Shown: one piece after another, positions 17,361-25,627 of the stretch
How the letters are laid out: each line of letters begins with the position of its first letter
How positions within the stretch are numbered: position 1 is the first letter of the stretch
Source of the DNA: UBA6016 sp041915365
GTDB taxonomy: Bacteria; Campylobacterota; Campylobacteria; Campylobacterales; UBA6016
Reading direction: 5' to 3'
Assembly (NCBI GenBank): GCA_041915365.1
Contig: JAYSBP010000003.1
Coordinates: 1-64,000, forward strand
DNA: 64,000 nucleotides
The notes under the pieces: model-generated
Databases searched by the model: none
What the model was told of the DNA's origin: nothing
The model's input: only the letters and a program-made list of their open reading frames with translations
Made by a program: the position numbers and the translations under genes

Positions 17361-18508
17361 TCACTATCCTCTAAGCTCTCAATAAGATTATTATACTCTT
17401 CTATACTTTTTTCTTTTGAAAAAAACTCCGCTCGCCCCTTGGCCCTGGAGATATACTGCGTCCTCATATCATCGTCTTCTATCATTTTGCTCATTGCAAG
17501 GGACAAAAATCTAGGATTATCGAGACTTGTCAGCAACCCGAATTCACCTCTCTCAATACCGCTTGTTGGCGTATCGTCTCCACCCATCAAAATCTCTCTA
17601 GGTCCACTCTTACAATCAGTTGAAATAACAGGAATACCGCAAGCAAGGGCCTCTATAAGTACAGTCGGCAACCCCTCAAGTCTGGAGCTCATAACAAAAC
17701 AATCGGCGGATGCAAAATATGAATATGGGTTTTCGCAAAAACCAAAAAAAGTTATTCTCTCGTGAAGCCCCATCTCAACGGCTAGAAATTTGAGCTCCCT
17801 CTCAAGCTCCCCACTCCCCAAAATCCAAAGCTTGCAAAAAGAGGGTAAAGCAGCAAAAGCCTCAAACAAAAATGGATAGTTTTTTGATTCAATCAGCCTT
17901 CCTGCACTGACAAAAACAAATCCCTCGTTCCCTTGTCTTTGTGCTTTCTGCAAAGCTAGAGTTTTGATTCTTGATATATCTATCGGATTATATATAACAT
18001 CCACTTTTTCTTTTTTAAGTGCAAAATTTTTGACCAAATCATCCCTGATGCCATAAGAGACGGCTATCACTCGACTTGATAGTTTATATGAAAGGATGAG
18101 CAGTTTTTTTAGTATTCGCTGTGCCAAACCAGCTCCATAATAGCTTGATAAAGTAGTATGTTCCGTCGCTAAAACCTTGATTTTTGGGCACAACAACTTA
18201 GATAGTGCGGCAATTATATTTGGACGAGATAAAAACGAAATTACGACCTCTATTTTGTTTTGTCTGCAATATTTTGCAAAAAGAGCCGCAATCTTGAAGA
18301 TTGAAAATAGCTTTGCAAGCGATGAACTTTCAAAGTCATGCTTGTACAAAGTCGTTGTCTTGATGCCGTGTGAGTCGTAGTTTTGTGTAGGACTTACAGT
18401 AACTAGCTCCACCTCATAAACGTCTCTCAATCCAAGCGCAAGCTCAAGCGCCACCCTCTCAGCACCGCCACCGCCTAGGGAATAGATAAAAATAGCTACT
18501 TTTTTCAC
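17357..18508 (-). CDS. Glycosyltransferase, GT4 family
   Basis: GT-B retaining glycosyltransferase of 383 residues. It starts KKVAIFIYSLGGGGAERV, the donor/acceptor loop of PglA/PglH-like enzymes. The GT4 C-terminal signature is present as SRLEGLPTVLIEALACGIPVISTDC, which contains the E-x7-E donor motif. A SAGRLIESKNYPFLFEAF segment precedes it. The start is GTG in a GTGA overlap with the acetyltransferase gene. Donor and acceptor cannot be read from sequence; the context is the O-unit or glycan assembly group 16.4-22.3 kb. Confidence 0.85.
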   Translation of the reverse strand: MKKVAIFIYSLGGGGAERVALELALGLRDVYEVELVTVSPTQNYDSHGIKTTTLYKHDFESSSLAKLFSIFKIAALFAKYCRQNKIEVVISFLSRPNIIAALSKLLCPKIKVLATEHTTLSSYYGAGLAQRILKKLLILSYKLSSRVIAVSYGIRDDLVKNFALKKEKVDVIYNPIDISRIKTLALQKAQRQGNEGFVFVSAGRLIESKNYPFLFEAFAALPSFCKLWILGSGELERELKFLAVEMGLHERITFFGFCENPYSYFASADCFVMSSRLEGLPTVLIEALACGIPVISTDCKSGPREILMGGDDTPTSGIERGEFGLLTSLDNPRFLSLAMSKMIEDDDMRTQYISRAKGRAEFFSKEKSIEEYNNLIESLEDSE

Positions 18509-19062
18509 GCTTTTTTCTTTACGCTATTATCTGAAATCTTACGAGCCGGAATACCGCCGACGGTAATATACGGTTCATTTACATCATCTACCACAACCGC
18601 ATTTGCCGCTATAGTCACCCCATCGGCTATGGCGACGCCGCCTATTATCTTCGCCCCTGGTCCAATATAACAGTTCTTGCCAATTATCGGCGCTTTGCCG
18701 CTTGCAATGTCTTCGCCAATAAGCACACCGGCACCGGCTATAGTGCAGTTGCCGCCGATGCTAGCTTTGCCGTTTATTACCATATCGCCGTAGTGTCCTA
18801 ATTCCAGTCCTGCTTCACAAGAGTTTGGCGATATACTAAACCCCAGCCGTACCGATTCTTTTTGAAATTTATAGCGAACCCACAAGGTGTAAGGCTTTGA
18901 GAGAATTCCATGCTTGCAGTTGAGGCGGTATTCTAGTAGACGAAGAAGCTTTTGGTATTTCCAAATCGGATGGAAAAATCTGTCTCTAAGACTATCCAAG
19001 ACACGAAGAGCCGCTTTGTCTGCCGCTAGATACGCCTCATAATCAGCCCTATTTCGTATCAC
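18505..19062 (-). CDS. Serine acetyltransferase-like hexapeptide acyltransferase
   Basis: A left-handed beta-helix acyltransferase of 185 residues. The N-terminal half is helical, as in CysE relatives, and the C-terminal half carries hexapeptide repeats (IGKNCYIGPGAKIIGGVAIADGVTIAANAVVV) and ends in VGGIPARKI. CysE-type genes in polysaccharide loci usually O-acetylate sugars rather than serine, and its place between two GT4 genes fits that. The start is GTG in a GTGA overlap. A cysteine biosynthesis role is the alternative. Confidence 0.78.
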   Translation of the reverse strand: MIRNRADYEAYLAADKAALRVLDSLRDRFFHPIWKYQKLLRLLEYRLNCKHGILSKPYTLWVRYKFQKESVRLGFSISPNSCEAGLELGHYGDMVINGKASIGGNCTIAGAGVLIGEDIASGKAPIIGKNCYIGPGAKIIGGVAIADGVTIAANAVVVDDVNEPYITVGGIPARKISDNSVKKKA

Positions 19063-20150
19063 GCCAGCTCCTTCTCGGTATTCGCTACAGACAGGGCAAT
19101 ATCAAAGTTTTGAACTATTCGTTCTCTATTTGCCGTAGCGTCTCTCATCGCCCACTCAAGCTTCGCCGTCAAATCTTCCATATTTCCGCTCTCGAAGACC
19201 GCCATCTCGTCGCCGACGATAATTCTCATATCTCCAGCATCACTCACAACCGCAGGAACAGCACAGCTCATAGCCTCCGCTACCGTCAGCCCAAAAGCCT
19301 CTCCATAGCTTGGCAAGCAAAAAAGATTTAAGGAATTATAAAACCCTCTAAGGTCGGCAACAAAACCAAGCCACAAAAATCTGCTCGCATACTCACCCAA
19401 AATCTGGATACACTCAGCCTTGATGGCCTCATCTCCGCCACCCGCCGCTACAAACACAATATTTTCGTACTTTGAGAGTAGCCTTTTTGCTGCTTTTGCC
19501 AACAGTGGATACCCTTTCATCCTATCAACTCTTGCCGCTATCCCTATCACATAAGCATCCTGCGAAATATTGCTTCGCTCTCTAAATGTCGCTCCGCATT
19601 CTTTGGAGCAAGTAAAGAACCGTGTATCCACGCCGTTGTAAACAACCACCGCATTTCGCATATCATATCCGGCTGTTTTGTGGTACTCGTATGCGGAGTG
19701 GCTAACACATATTACTTTGTCCGCAAATCCCGATAGGACTTTTTGAAGCCAAAATAAAAGACGAAAGAAAAATCCGTATGAGCGATAATCCACAAATGCG
19801 GAATGGAGTGTCCACGCAAGCTTGAAACGCTTATTTGAAAACGGTCTTGCCCATAGACTAAATAGATTCATCTCTCCAATATGCGAAAATATCGTGTCAG
19901 GCGCAAATTCATTGATAAGGCGCACATAAGAAAGTAAAAATCCAAAAATATCGAAACGCCCTTTTTTGCCAAGATTTACGTATTTTACTCCTTCTATACG
20001 TTTTGCTTCCTCCTCCATGACACCGCCGTACATCGTAGCCAGACAAACGTCAAATCTACTTTTGTCCACACGCTTTACGAATTCAAGCACCTGTTTTTCA
20101 GCGCCACCTATGTCGAGGCAACGGATGGCAACGAGCAGTCTAGTTTTCAA
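19059..20150 (-). CDS. Glycosyltransferase, GT4 family
   Basis: GT-B glycosyltransferase of 363 residues. N-terminal RLLVAIRCLDIGGAEKQVLEF, central VVYNGVDTRFF and GIAARVDRMKGYPLLAKA, and the GT4 end signature PSYGEAFGLTVAEAMSCAVPAVVSD are clear. The start is TTG 20150, with only a weak ribosome site. It is divergent from the next GT2 gene with just 42 bases between. Sugar specificity is unknown. It heads the short minus-strand operon GT4-acetyltransferase-GT4-galE. Confidence 0.85.
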   Translation of the reverse strand: MKTRLLVAIRCLDIGGAEKQVLEFVKRVDKSRFDVCLATMYGGVMEEEAKRIEGVKYVNLGKKGRFDIFGFLLSYVRLINEFAPDTIFSHIGEMNLFSLWARPFSNKRFKLAWTLHSAFVDYRSYGFFFRLLFWLQKVLSGFADKVICVSHSAYEYHKTAGYDMRNAVVVYNGVDTRFFTCSKECGATFRERSNISQDAYVIGIAARVDRMKGYPLLAKAAKRLLSKYENIVFVAAGGGDEAIKAECIQILGEYASRFLWLGFVADLRGFYNSLNLFCLPSYGEAFGLTVAEAMSCAVPAVVSDAGDMRIIVGDEMAVFESGNMEDLTAKLEWAMRDATANRERIVQNFDIALSVANTEKELA

Positions 20151-20161
20151 GCTTTGTAGCC

Positions 20162-20167
20162 TACAAT
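20162..20167 (+). promoter_or_regulatory. Candidate -10 box for the plus-strand GT2 gene
   Basis: TACAAT lies 26 bases before the TTG start in the 42-base divergent gap. AAGAAGG at 20178-20184 is a good ribosome site. Any promoter for the divergent GT4 gene would have to overlap this one. Confidence 0.35.
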
Positions 20168-20192
20168 AACAAAAAATAAGAAGGTTTGAAGA

Positions 20193-21134
20193 TTGGCTCT
20201 CATAAGTGTCGTAGTACCCGTATATAATGTGGAAAAGTATCTAAAAAAGTGTATCCAATCGATTATTAATCAAACATATCAAAATATAGAAATTATTTGC
20301 ATAGATGACGGTAGCACTGACAGTAGCGGGGCTATACTAGACGAGCTTGCGGCGGCAGACGGAAGAATAATTGCCATCCACCAACAAAACAGCGGAACTA
20401 TGCAGGTGCGCACAAGGGCTATCAAGGAGGCAAGGGGTGAGTACATAGCTTTTATCGATAGCGACGACTATGTGGCGACAGATATGCTTGAGACGTTAGT
20501 TGGCGGTGCAAAAGCGCATGGGGCGCAAATAGCCGTATGCGGATTTGAAATAGTAGACGAAAACGGTGTTCGCTCGTACAGCGTCACGCCAAAGACCGGC
20601 ACCATAAGTAAAGACGAAGCACTAAAAAAATTACTCATAGAAGACTACGCCGCAACTGGCCTCTATCCGCTGTGGAACAAACTATACAAAAAAGAGCTGT
20701 TTGAATCATACCGCCCATCCCCCCTCATAAACACGCTCGGCGAAGATCAGTATATGAATATGGTCTTCATAAATGCGGCGCAGAGCGTATATTTTGACAA
20801 TAAGATCTGCTATAGCTATTTGCAAAGGTCGGATTCTGTGATGAAAACACCAAAACAATCACATATTGACGACTTTTTTGGTCTTTGGAGTGAGAAGAAA
20901 AAGTTTATACAAAAAATGGGACTACTCAAAACCGATAAGAAAAAGGTTATGAACGGATATTTTAATGCCGTATTTGACTTCTACGGTCTTTGTCACACGA
21001 TGGACAAGGACGGTTTACTGCCTAAATTTAACGAATTGTTGAGCACTGACGAGTATTTCAGGGTAAGCAACATACCGCTAAACGCAAAAAATATCGCTAG
21101 ATATATGAAATTTTTAGCTAAACGATATTTTTGA
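20193..21134 (+). CDS. Glycosyltransferase, GT2 family
   Basis: GT-A inverting glycosyltransferase of 313 residues. The fold start SVVVPVYNVEKYLKKCIQSI, IDDGSTDSSG, and the metal-binding DxD-type motif in AFIDSDDYV are intact. It resembles EpsH/WcaA/CpsI-type enzymes that add galactose, glucose or their amino forms. The start is TTG at 20193, supported by AAGAAGG eight bases upstream. It is the only plus-strand gene in the 16.4-44.0 kb locus, and its last 21 bases overlap the convergent flippase gene. Confidence 0.87.
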   Translation: MALISVVVPVYNVEKYLKKCIQSIINQTYQNIEIICIDDGSTDSSGAILDELAAADGRIIAIHQQNSGTMQVRTRAIKEARGEYIAFIDSDDYVATDMLETLVGGAKAHGAQIAVCGFEIVDENGVRSYSVTPKTGTISKDEALKKLLIEDYAATGLYPLWNKLYKKELFESYRPSPLINTLGEDQYMNMVFINAAQSVYFDNKICYSYLQRSDSVMKTPKQSHIDDFFGLWSEKKKFIQKMGLLKTDKKKVMNGYFNAVFDFYGLCHTMDKDGLLPKFNELLSTDEYFRVSNIPLNAKNIARYMKFLAKRYF

Positions 21135-22340
21135 CGCCGTCCGTACTAGCATACCAAAGACGATAACTTCTATAAGCACATAAGACAAAGCCGCACCGAC
21201 CGAACCAAATGAAAAGGCCAAAATAGGGGTAAAAATCAATGCGGCAGCGGCCGTCAATGCGTAAACTTTCGAGAGTTTTTTGGAGTGACCAAACGCCACT
21301 ATCAAGTGGTTTGCCAAAAGCATATTGGCCGCAACAAGCAGTGGTCCAAAAGCCATAATCATCAGTAGCTGCCCACTCTTTTGAAACTCGGAGCCCAAAA
21401 TAATACCGACGACAAAATCATGCAAAACAAACATCACCAGACATCCAATGGCCATTATCGGCATGGTGTACAAAACGGCTTTTTTAAAAAATGCCAATGC
21501 GCTTTGCTTGTCGCCTACGGCAAGTGCGCTTATGCGTGGAAATATCGCCGAAGATATTGGGGTAAACAAAGCCTGTGCGGCAAAGATGATTTTTTGCGCT
21601 CCGGCAAATAAACCAGTCTCACCTCTCGTGGACAAAAATCCAACGGTAAGAGCCGGCAGATTGACATAAAAAGCGACCCATATATTTGCGCTAAAAAGTG
21701 GAAATGAGCCGCCAATCGCACCCTTTAACGAGGCGGCTGTCGGTCGTGCAACCTTGATACCGACACTTTTTATGACGTGTAGATTTGCCAAAACCGAGAG
21801 CAAAATCCAAGATAATGCCGAGCAAGCAGGAACATACAGCAAATCAGATGGGGATGAGACAAGAATGACAGTAGAGAGTGCGGCCAAAGTCTGAGCACAA
21901 ATATTAAACACCAAAAACCAAAAAGAGCGCTCAAGGCCTTGATATAGCCAGCCAGGAACTAGCGTCTGCCCAGCTAAAGCAAGCCAAAAAAATAGATAGA
22001 GCCAAAATGATGAGCCGACAATAAAAGAGGCTATGAGCATTATCGGTAGCGACACGCCAAGTAAAATAAGCTTTACGCTTTGTATTGCGCTCCACAAAGT
22101 AGAGAGCCTACTGCAGTCGCTTTTGTGCTGCGATAACTCACGTACCCCCCAAAGATAAAACCCAAAATCTGCGAAAATAGCCATGTATGCAGATACCGCC
22201 CAACCAACGGCAAGCTCACCAAAAGCATTCGTACCGAGCGTTCTCGTAAGATACGGTAAAAGTAAAAAAGGGGCTATATAGCTTGAAATTTGCAAAGCCA
22301 TTAACCAAGTTGCGTTTTTGGCTATTGTTGAAGGTTTCAT
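21114..22340 (-). CDS. Oligosaccharide flippase, Wzx family
   Basis: Polytopic MATE-like/PST membrane protein of 408 residues with about 12 hydrophobic segments. The N-terminus (IAKNATWLMALQISSYIAPFLLLPYLTR) and the FADFGFYLWGVREL loop are typical of Wzx/RfbX. It would move undecaprenyl-linked units to the periplasmic face. A second, unrelated-looking flippase lies at 32.3-33.5 kb, so two export routes or a replaced cassette are possible. It follows the WbaP-type gene by 44 bases. Confidence 0.85.
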   Translation of the reverse strand: MKPSTIAKNATWLMALQISSYIAPFLLLPYLTRTLGTNAFGELAVGWAVSAYMAIFADFGFYLWGVRELSQHKSDCSRLSTLWSAIQSVKLILLGVSLPIMLIASFIVGSSFWLYLFFWLALAGQTLVPGWLYQGLERSFWFLVFNICAQTLAALSTVILVSSPSDLLYVPACSALSWILLSVLANLHVIKSVGIKVARPTAASLKGAIGGSFPLFSANIWVAFYVNLPALTVGFLSTRGETGLFAGAQKIIFAAQALFTPISSAIFPRISALAVGDKQSALAFFKKAVLYTMPIMAIGCLVMFVLHDFVVGIILGSEFQKSGQLLMIMAFGPLLVAANMLLANHLIVAFGHSKKLSKVYALTAAAALIFTPILAFSFGSVGAALSYVLIEVIVFGMLVRTASKISFS

Positions 22341-22384
22341 CGACTAGGCATATAGATGTTTTATACCAGAAGGTATTATATTTA

Positions 22385-23824
22385 TCAATATGCCCCCTCC
22401 CTCTTTAAAACAACTTTTACTGTTTTGAATAAAATAATTATGTCAAGCCACAACGACCAATTGAGGACATACCAAGTGTCCATCTTTATCCTAAAATCAT
22501 AGTTTGTATCACTTCTTCCACTTACTTGCCACAAACCAGTTATCCCCGGTTTGACAGCAAAATAATATTCTGCATAATCCTTATAGTACTCTTTTATTTC
22601 CTCTTGCACAACGGGCCTAGGGCCAACCAAGCTCATATCACCACGCAAAACATTGAATATCTGCGGCAGTTCGTCTAAGCTAGTCTTGCGTAAAAAATCT
22701 CCAACTTTTGTAACACGAGGATCGTTTTTTAGTTTAAAAGAGCTTTCCCACTCCTCTTTTGCCTTTGGGTCTGTAGACAGTATATGCTCCAGACGCTCTT
22801 TTGAGTCTTTGTGCATACTGCGAAACTTAAATACTCCAAATCTCCGACCACCCTCCCCTATCCTGACATGCGAATAAAATATCTGCCCACTAGAATCAAG
22901 CTTGATGAGTAGCCCAAAAATTCCAATAACTGGCAGTAAAATAGGCATCATGAGTATTGATATGGAAATATCAAATATTCGTTTGATTGCGATATTAAAG
23001 CCAAACTCAAGATTGTTTTTTATATTCATCAAAAATAGTTTTTCATTAAATAAACTATACATTTCAGTATTGCTGAGCGCAACATCATTTAGATGCGGAA
23101 TCAAAATAATTTTTTTAACTATCTTATGCACTGAATTTACTATCTCAGACAACTTATCAGGTGACAGCTTTGGCATTGCCACTAAAACAGTATCTACGCC
23201 GACTATGCCGACAAACTTGCGCAGACTTTTTATGCGCCCCAATACTTTAATCTGCCTATTTCCGATGGCTATCTTGTCGCCTATCTTTGATGCATCGTCA
23301 TCAAGGAAGCCAATAACTGCATACCCCATATACCATTGCGCAAAAATTCCATTGGCGGCAGATATCCCCGACTCTCCAGCACCGATAATGACGATGTTGG
23401 TACGCCAAATGCCTATTATGTATAGTAGCTTTTTACCAAACAATCTAACAAGCGGGAATATAATGACAGCAATAGTCAGGAACAGAACAAGCGTTAATCT
23501 AGATACACTGCCGCCTAGCTTTGCCAGGGTAACAATCGAAAAAGCTATCAAGACGCCGAATATCAGTGCGCCGATCATTCGTTTGGTCTCATCCCAAAAC
23601 GGCATTCTCTTTGTATATAATCCAGCGTTTACAAACAACATAAAAAACAATACATACACCCACAAAGCTTGTGTAAGCATCTTTGAATGTAGATGAAATT
23701 CCGGCATAAGTTGAAAAAAATAGCCGCTAACCATCCTAAGGGCTATAGCTAAAAGCATGGAAAAAAAGAACGAAAACATATCAAGTATGAATAAGGCAAA
23801 TATTGTGGTTAATTTCTTTTTCAT
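22385..23824 (-). CDS. WbaP-type polyprenyl-phosphate hexose-1-phosphate transferase
   Basis: Starts glycan assembly by transferring a sugar-1-phosphate, usually Glc-1-P or Gal-1-P, to undecaprenyl phosphate. The 479-residue protein has an N-terminal set of TM helices (~10-125), a CoA-binding-like nucleotide domain (VIIGAGESGISAA, ~145-270), a reentrant helix near 280-305, and the conserved catalytic domain. That domain shows FKFRSM, DPRVTKVGDFLRKTSLDELPQ, LVGPRP, PGITGLWQVSGRS. The layout fits WbaP/WcaJ rather than the small PglC form. It sits directly downstream of a gene-replacement scar. Confidence 0.92.
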   Translation of the reverse strand: MKKKLTTIFALFILDMFSFFFSMLLAIALRMVSGYFFQLMPEFHLHSKMLTQALWVYVLFFMLFVNAGLYTKRMPFWDETKRMIGALIFGVLIAFSIVTLAKLGGSVSRLTLVLFLTIAVIIFPLVRLFGKKLLYIIGIWRTNIVIIGAGESGISAANGIFAQWYMGYAVIGFLDDDASKIGDKIAIGNRQIKVLGRIKSLRKFVGIVGVDTVLVAMPKLSPDKLSEIVNSVHKIVKKIILIPHLNDVALSNTEMYSLFNEKLFLMNIKNNLEFGFNIAIKRIFDISISILMMPILLPVIGIFGLLIKLDSSGQIFYSHVRIGEGGRRFGVFKFRSMHKDSKERLEHILSTDPKAKEEWESSFKLKNDPRVTKVGDFLRKTSLDELPQIFNVLRGDMSLVGPRPVVQEEIKEYYKDYAEYYFAVKPGITGLWQVSGRSDTNYDFRIKMDTWYVLNWSLWLDIIILFKTVKVVLKREGAY

Positions 23825-23843
23825 AGGCTTCTTTATCTAAAAA

Positions 23844-23900
23844 TCAACGACTGCGCCACCAACCGTGATGCATGCTCAGCTTTTTTGTCAGCCAAAACGG
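23844..23900 (-). pseudogene. C-terminal remnant of a GT2 rhamnosyltransferase-like gene
   Basis: Read on the minus strand, these bases encode PFWLTKKLSMHHGWWRSR followed by TGA. The intact GT2 gene at 24682-25617 ends PMWIIKKFSMHHKWWNR at the same place in its family alignment, so this is the tail of a homologous gene. An in-frame TAG directly precedes the proline, and nothing recognisable of the enzyme remains upstream up to the wzz stop at 24075. The bases of the remnant are more GC-rich than the intact copy. I infer that a former GT2 gene before wbaP was lost when the 24-44 kb cassette came in. Confidence 0.75.
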
Positions 23901-24074
23901 CTATACGCAAAATTTTTTTATTGATAGACATGCATGACCTTTAGTGTATTTGTCAACTTCGCCATTTATTAGACCACTGCCAAACCGACATTTTCTAGGA
24001 TTGATTATAGTATTCGAGGACTTTTGTTGGTTTAGATTGCCCAAGGTTTTTTCATAATGAAATTATATCCAAGT

Positions 24075-24689
24075 TTATGTATTTTTAATTCCACGTAATA
24101 CAGACTCGCGAAAAAAAGCGCTAAAAATACCTATTATCAGCCCAACAATAAATCCAGACACAATAATTAGACCTTTTTTAGGTTTGATCGGACCATTTCC
24201 GATCTGTATCTCACCGATCACTTGAGTCATACGGATTTTGGCATTGTTGTTTTGATAAAGCTTAGCTTTTTCCTGATGACGTGATAGGATGAAATCGACA
24301 CTTTTTTGGAGCTTTGGTTTGATTTCGGCAATATTTCCAGTTTCCATTGAAATACGGAGTATGTTATTGGTTCCGTTTGGAATCTCCACACTGAGTCCAA
24401 TATTTTGCTGCACAATCTCTTTGAGATTATTGATATTATCCAGATTAAAAATTGTTGTAGGCTGATTATTATTGACAACCTGATTATTATTGACAACCTC
24501 ACCTACTTCCAGTAGAACTTCTCCTCGATAAATCGGCTTTGCGGTATAAGCATAGAATGCAGCAGAAAGGGTTACGATTGACACCATCAACAAAATGGTC
24601 GTTTTGCGTCTAACGAGCGTTGCCCAAAGTTCTCTTAGGTCTATCTCGTCTTCTTTAATACATCGAGGGTGAATATTTTGCTTATTCAT
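24075..24689 (-). CDS. wzz: Short Wzz/PCP-1-like chain-length determinant
   Basis: Wzz proteins set the modal length of Wzy-polymerised O-antigen. It has the expected order of an N-terminal cytoplasmic DEIDLRELWATLVRRK segment, TM1 (~31-49), a periplasmic domain opening AKPIYRGEVLLEVGEV, and TM2 (~172-192) after the proline-containing GPIKPKKG. At 204 residues it is about two thirds the usual size, the periplasmic part being short. An 18-bp tandem duplication encodes VVNNNQ twice. No kinase domain is present. It is the last gene of the 20-kb minus-strand chain and overlaps the GT2 stop by 8 bases. Confidence 0.82.
   Translation of the reverse strand: MNKQNIHPRCIKEDEIDLRELWATLVRRKTTILLMVSIVTLSAAFYAYTAKPIYRGEVLLEVGEVVNNNQVVNNNQPTTIFNLDNINNLKEIVQQNIGLSVEIPNGTNNILRISMETGNIAEIKPKLQKSVDFILSRHQEKAKLYQNNNAKIRMTQVIGEIQIGNGPIKPKKGLIIVSGFIVGLIIGIFSAFFRESVLRGIKNT
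24462..24497. repeat. 18-bp perfect tandem duplication inside wzz
   Basis: CTGATTATTATTGACAAC occurs twice in direct succession. On the coding strand it gives VVNNNQ-VVNNNQ in the early periplasmic domain. The unit is a multiple of three, so gain or loss of copies would keep the frame. Confidence 0.9.
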
Positions 24690-25617
24690 TATTTTCCTTT
24701 TTTATGTGTAATCGATTCCACCATTTATGATGCATACTGAACTTTTTAATGATCCACATCGGTAGCTTTTCATATTTTTGTCCAAGCTTATAGCCTAAAT
24801 ATTTCATACCATTTCTTATGAACCACTCTGGAAGCAAATACCATGCATTATTCTGCAACAAATATTTTATTTCTGATTTTATGTACTTGACACCTTCACC
24901 TTCAGCTTTTCCAAAACTTTCAAGTATCCAACTCTCGCTTTTATGGAATACTCCTATGTCAAAATATCGTTTAAACTCTTGCCATACAGTATAACCATGA
25001 GAATGGTACACTTTTGCTTCAGCAACGTATGCGAGTTTATATCCAGCCAGTATCATTTTAGCTCCCGCATAAGTATCTTCTCCAAGTATCAATCCATCTT
25101 TGAACCAGCCGATCGTTTTCAATGCAGTTTTGCGATATGCTGCAAAACTATCAGATAAAAATGCTGTTTTGATACCGTATTTTGAAATATCACCCTTGTC
25201 TCTTATGTATGAAGCATTTCCATAATTAAACTCTCGCAAATGTTTTCCAAAAAGATTAGTATCCTCATAACTTAGTTGCCTTCCATAAGCTGCGCCAACC
25301 TTTTCATCTTCAAAAACATTGATCATATTTTTTATGGTATTGTCATCGTATGGCAAAACATCTTGAGTGAGAAACACGAGTATCTCACCAGTTGCTATTT
25401 GAGCGGCTTTTGCCCTAGTACCACCATGGTCAAACTCACTTTGAGGTATTACAATGATATTGTCCGTAAACTCTTTGGCTATCTCTATTGTTTTATCTTG
25501 AGAAGATGAATCTATGATGAGAAGCTCATACTCTTTTATAGATTGATTTTTTATCTTTTCCAAAAGAATTGATAGATAGTTTTGAGCATTGTATGTTGGA
25601 ATTATTATTGAAATCAT
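24682..25617 (-). CDS. Glycosyltransferase, GT2 family (rhamnosyltransferase-like)
   Basis: GT-A glycosyltransferase of 311 residues: SIIIPTYNAQNYLSILLEKI, then the DSSSQDKTIEIAKEF nucleotide loop, VFLTQDVLPYDDN in place of the DxD region, and SHGYTVWQEFKRYFDIGVFH further on. The GGTRAKAAQIATGE and C-terminal KKFSMHHKWWNR features resemble enzymes annotated as rhamnosyltransferases, which fits the rml genes upstream. ATG at 25617, ten bases after the polymerase-like gene stop. The TAA overlaps the wzz start. Confidence 0.85.
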   Translation of the reverse strand: MISIIIPTYNAQNYLSILLEKIKNQSIKEYELLIIDSSSQDKTIEIAKEFTDNIIVIPQSEFDHGGTRAKAAQIATGEILVFLTQDVLPYDDNTIKNMINVFEDEKVGAAYGRQLSYEDTNLFGKHLREFNYGNASYIRDKGDISKYGIKTAFLSDSFAAYRKTALKTIGWFKDGLILGEDTYAGAKMILAGYKLAYVAEAKVYHSHGYTVWQEFKRYFDIGVFHKSESWILESFGKAEGEGVKYIKSEIKYLLQNNAWYLLPEWFIRNGMKYLGYKLGQKYEKLPMWIIKKFSMHHKWWNRLHIKKENNE

Positions 25618-25627
25618 CTGTCAACTC

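Noticed and set aside
23951..23956. TTGACA on the minus strand before the GT2 remnant, as a promoter for wbaP
   Set aside because: No matching -10 hexamer was found 16-18 bases downstream.
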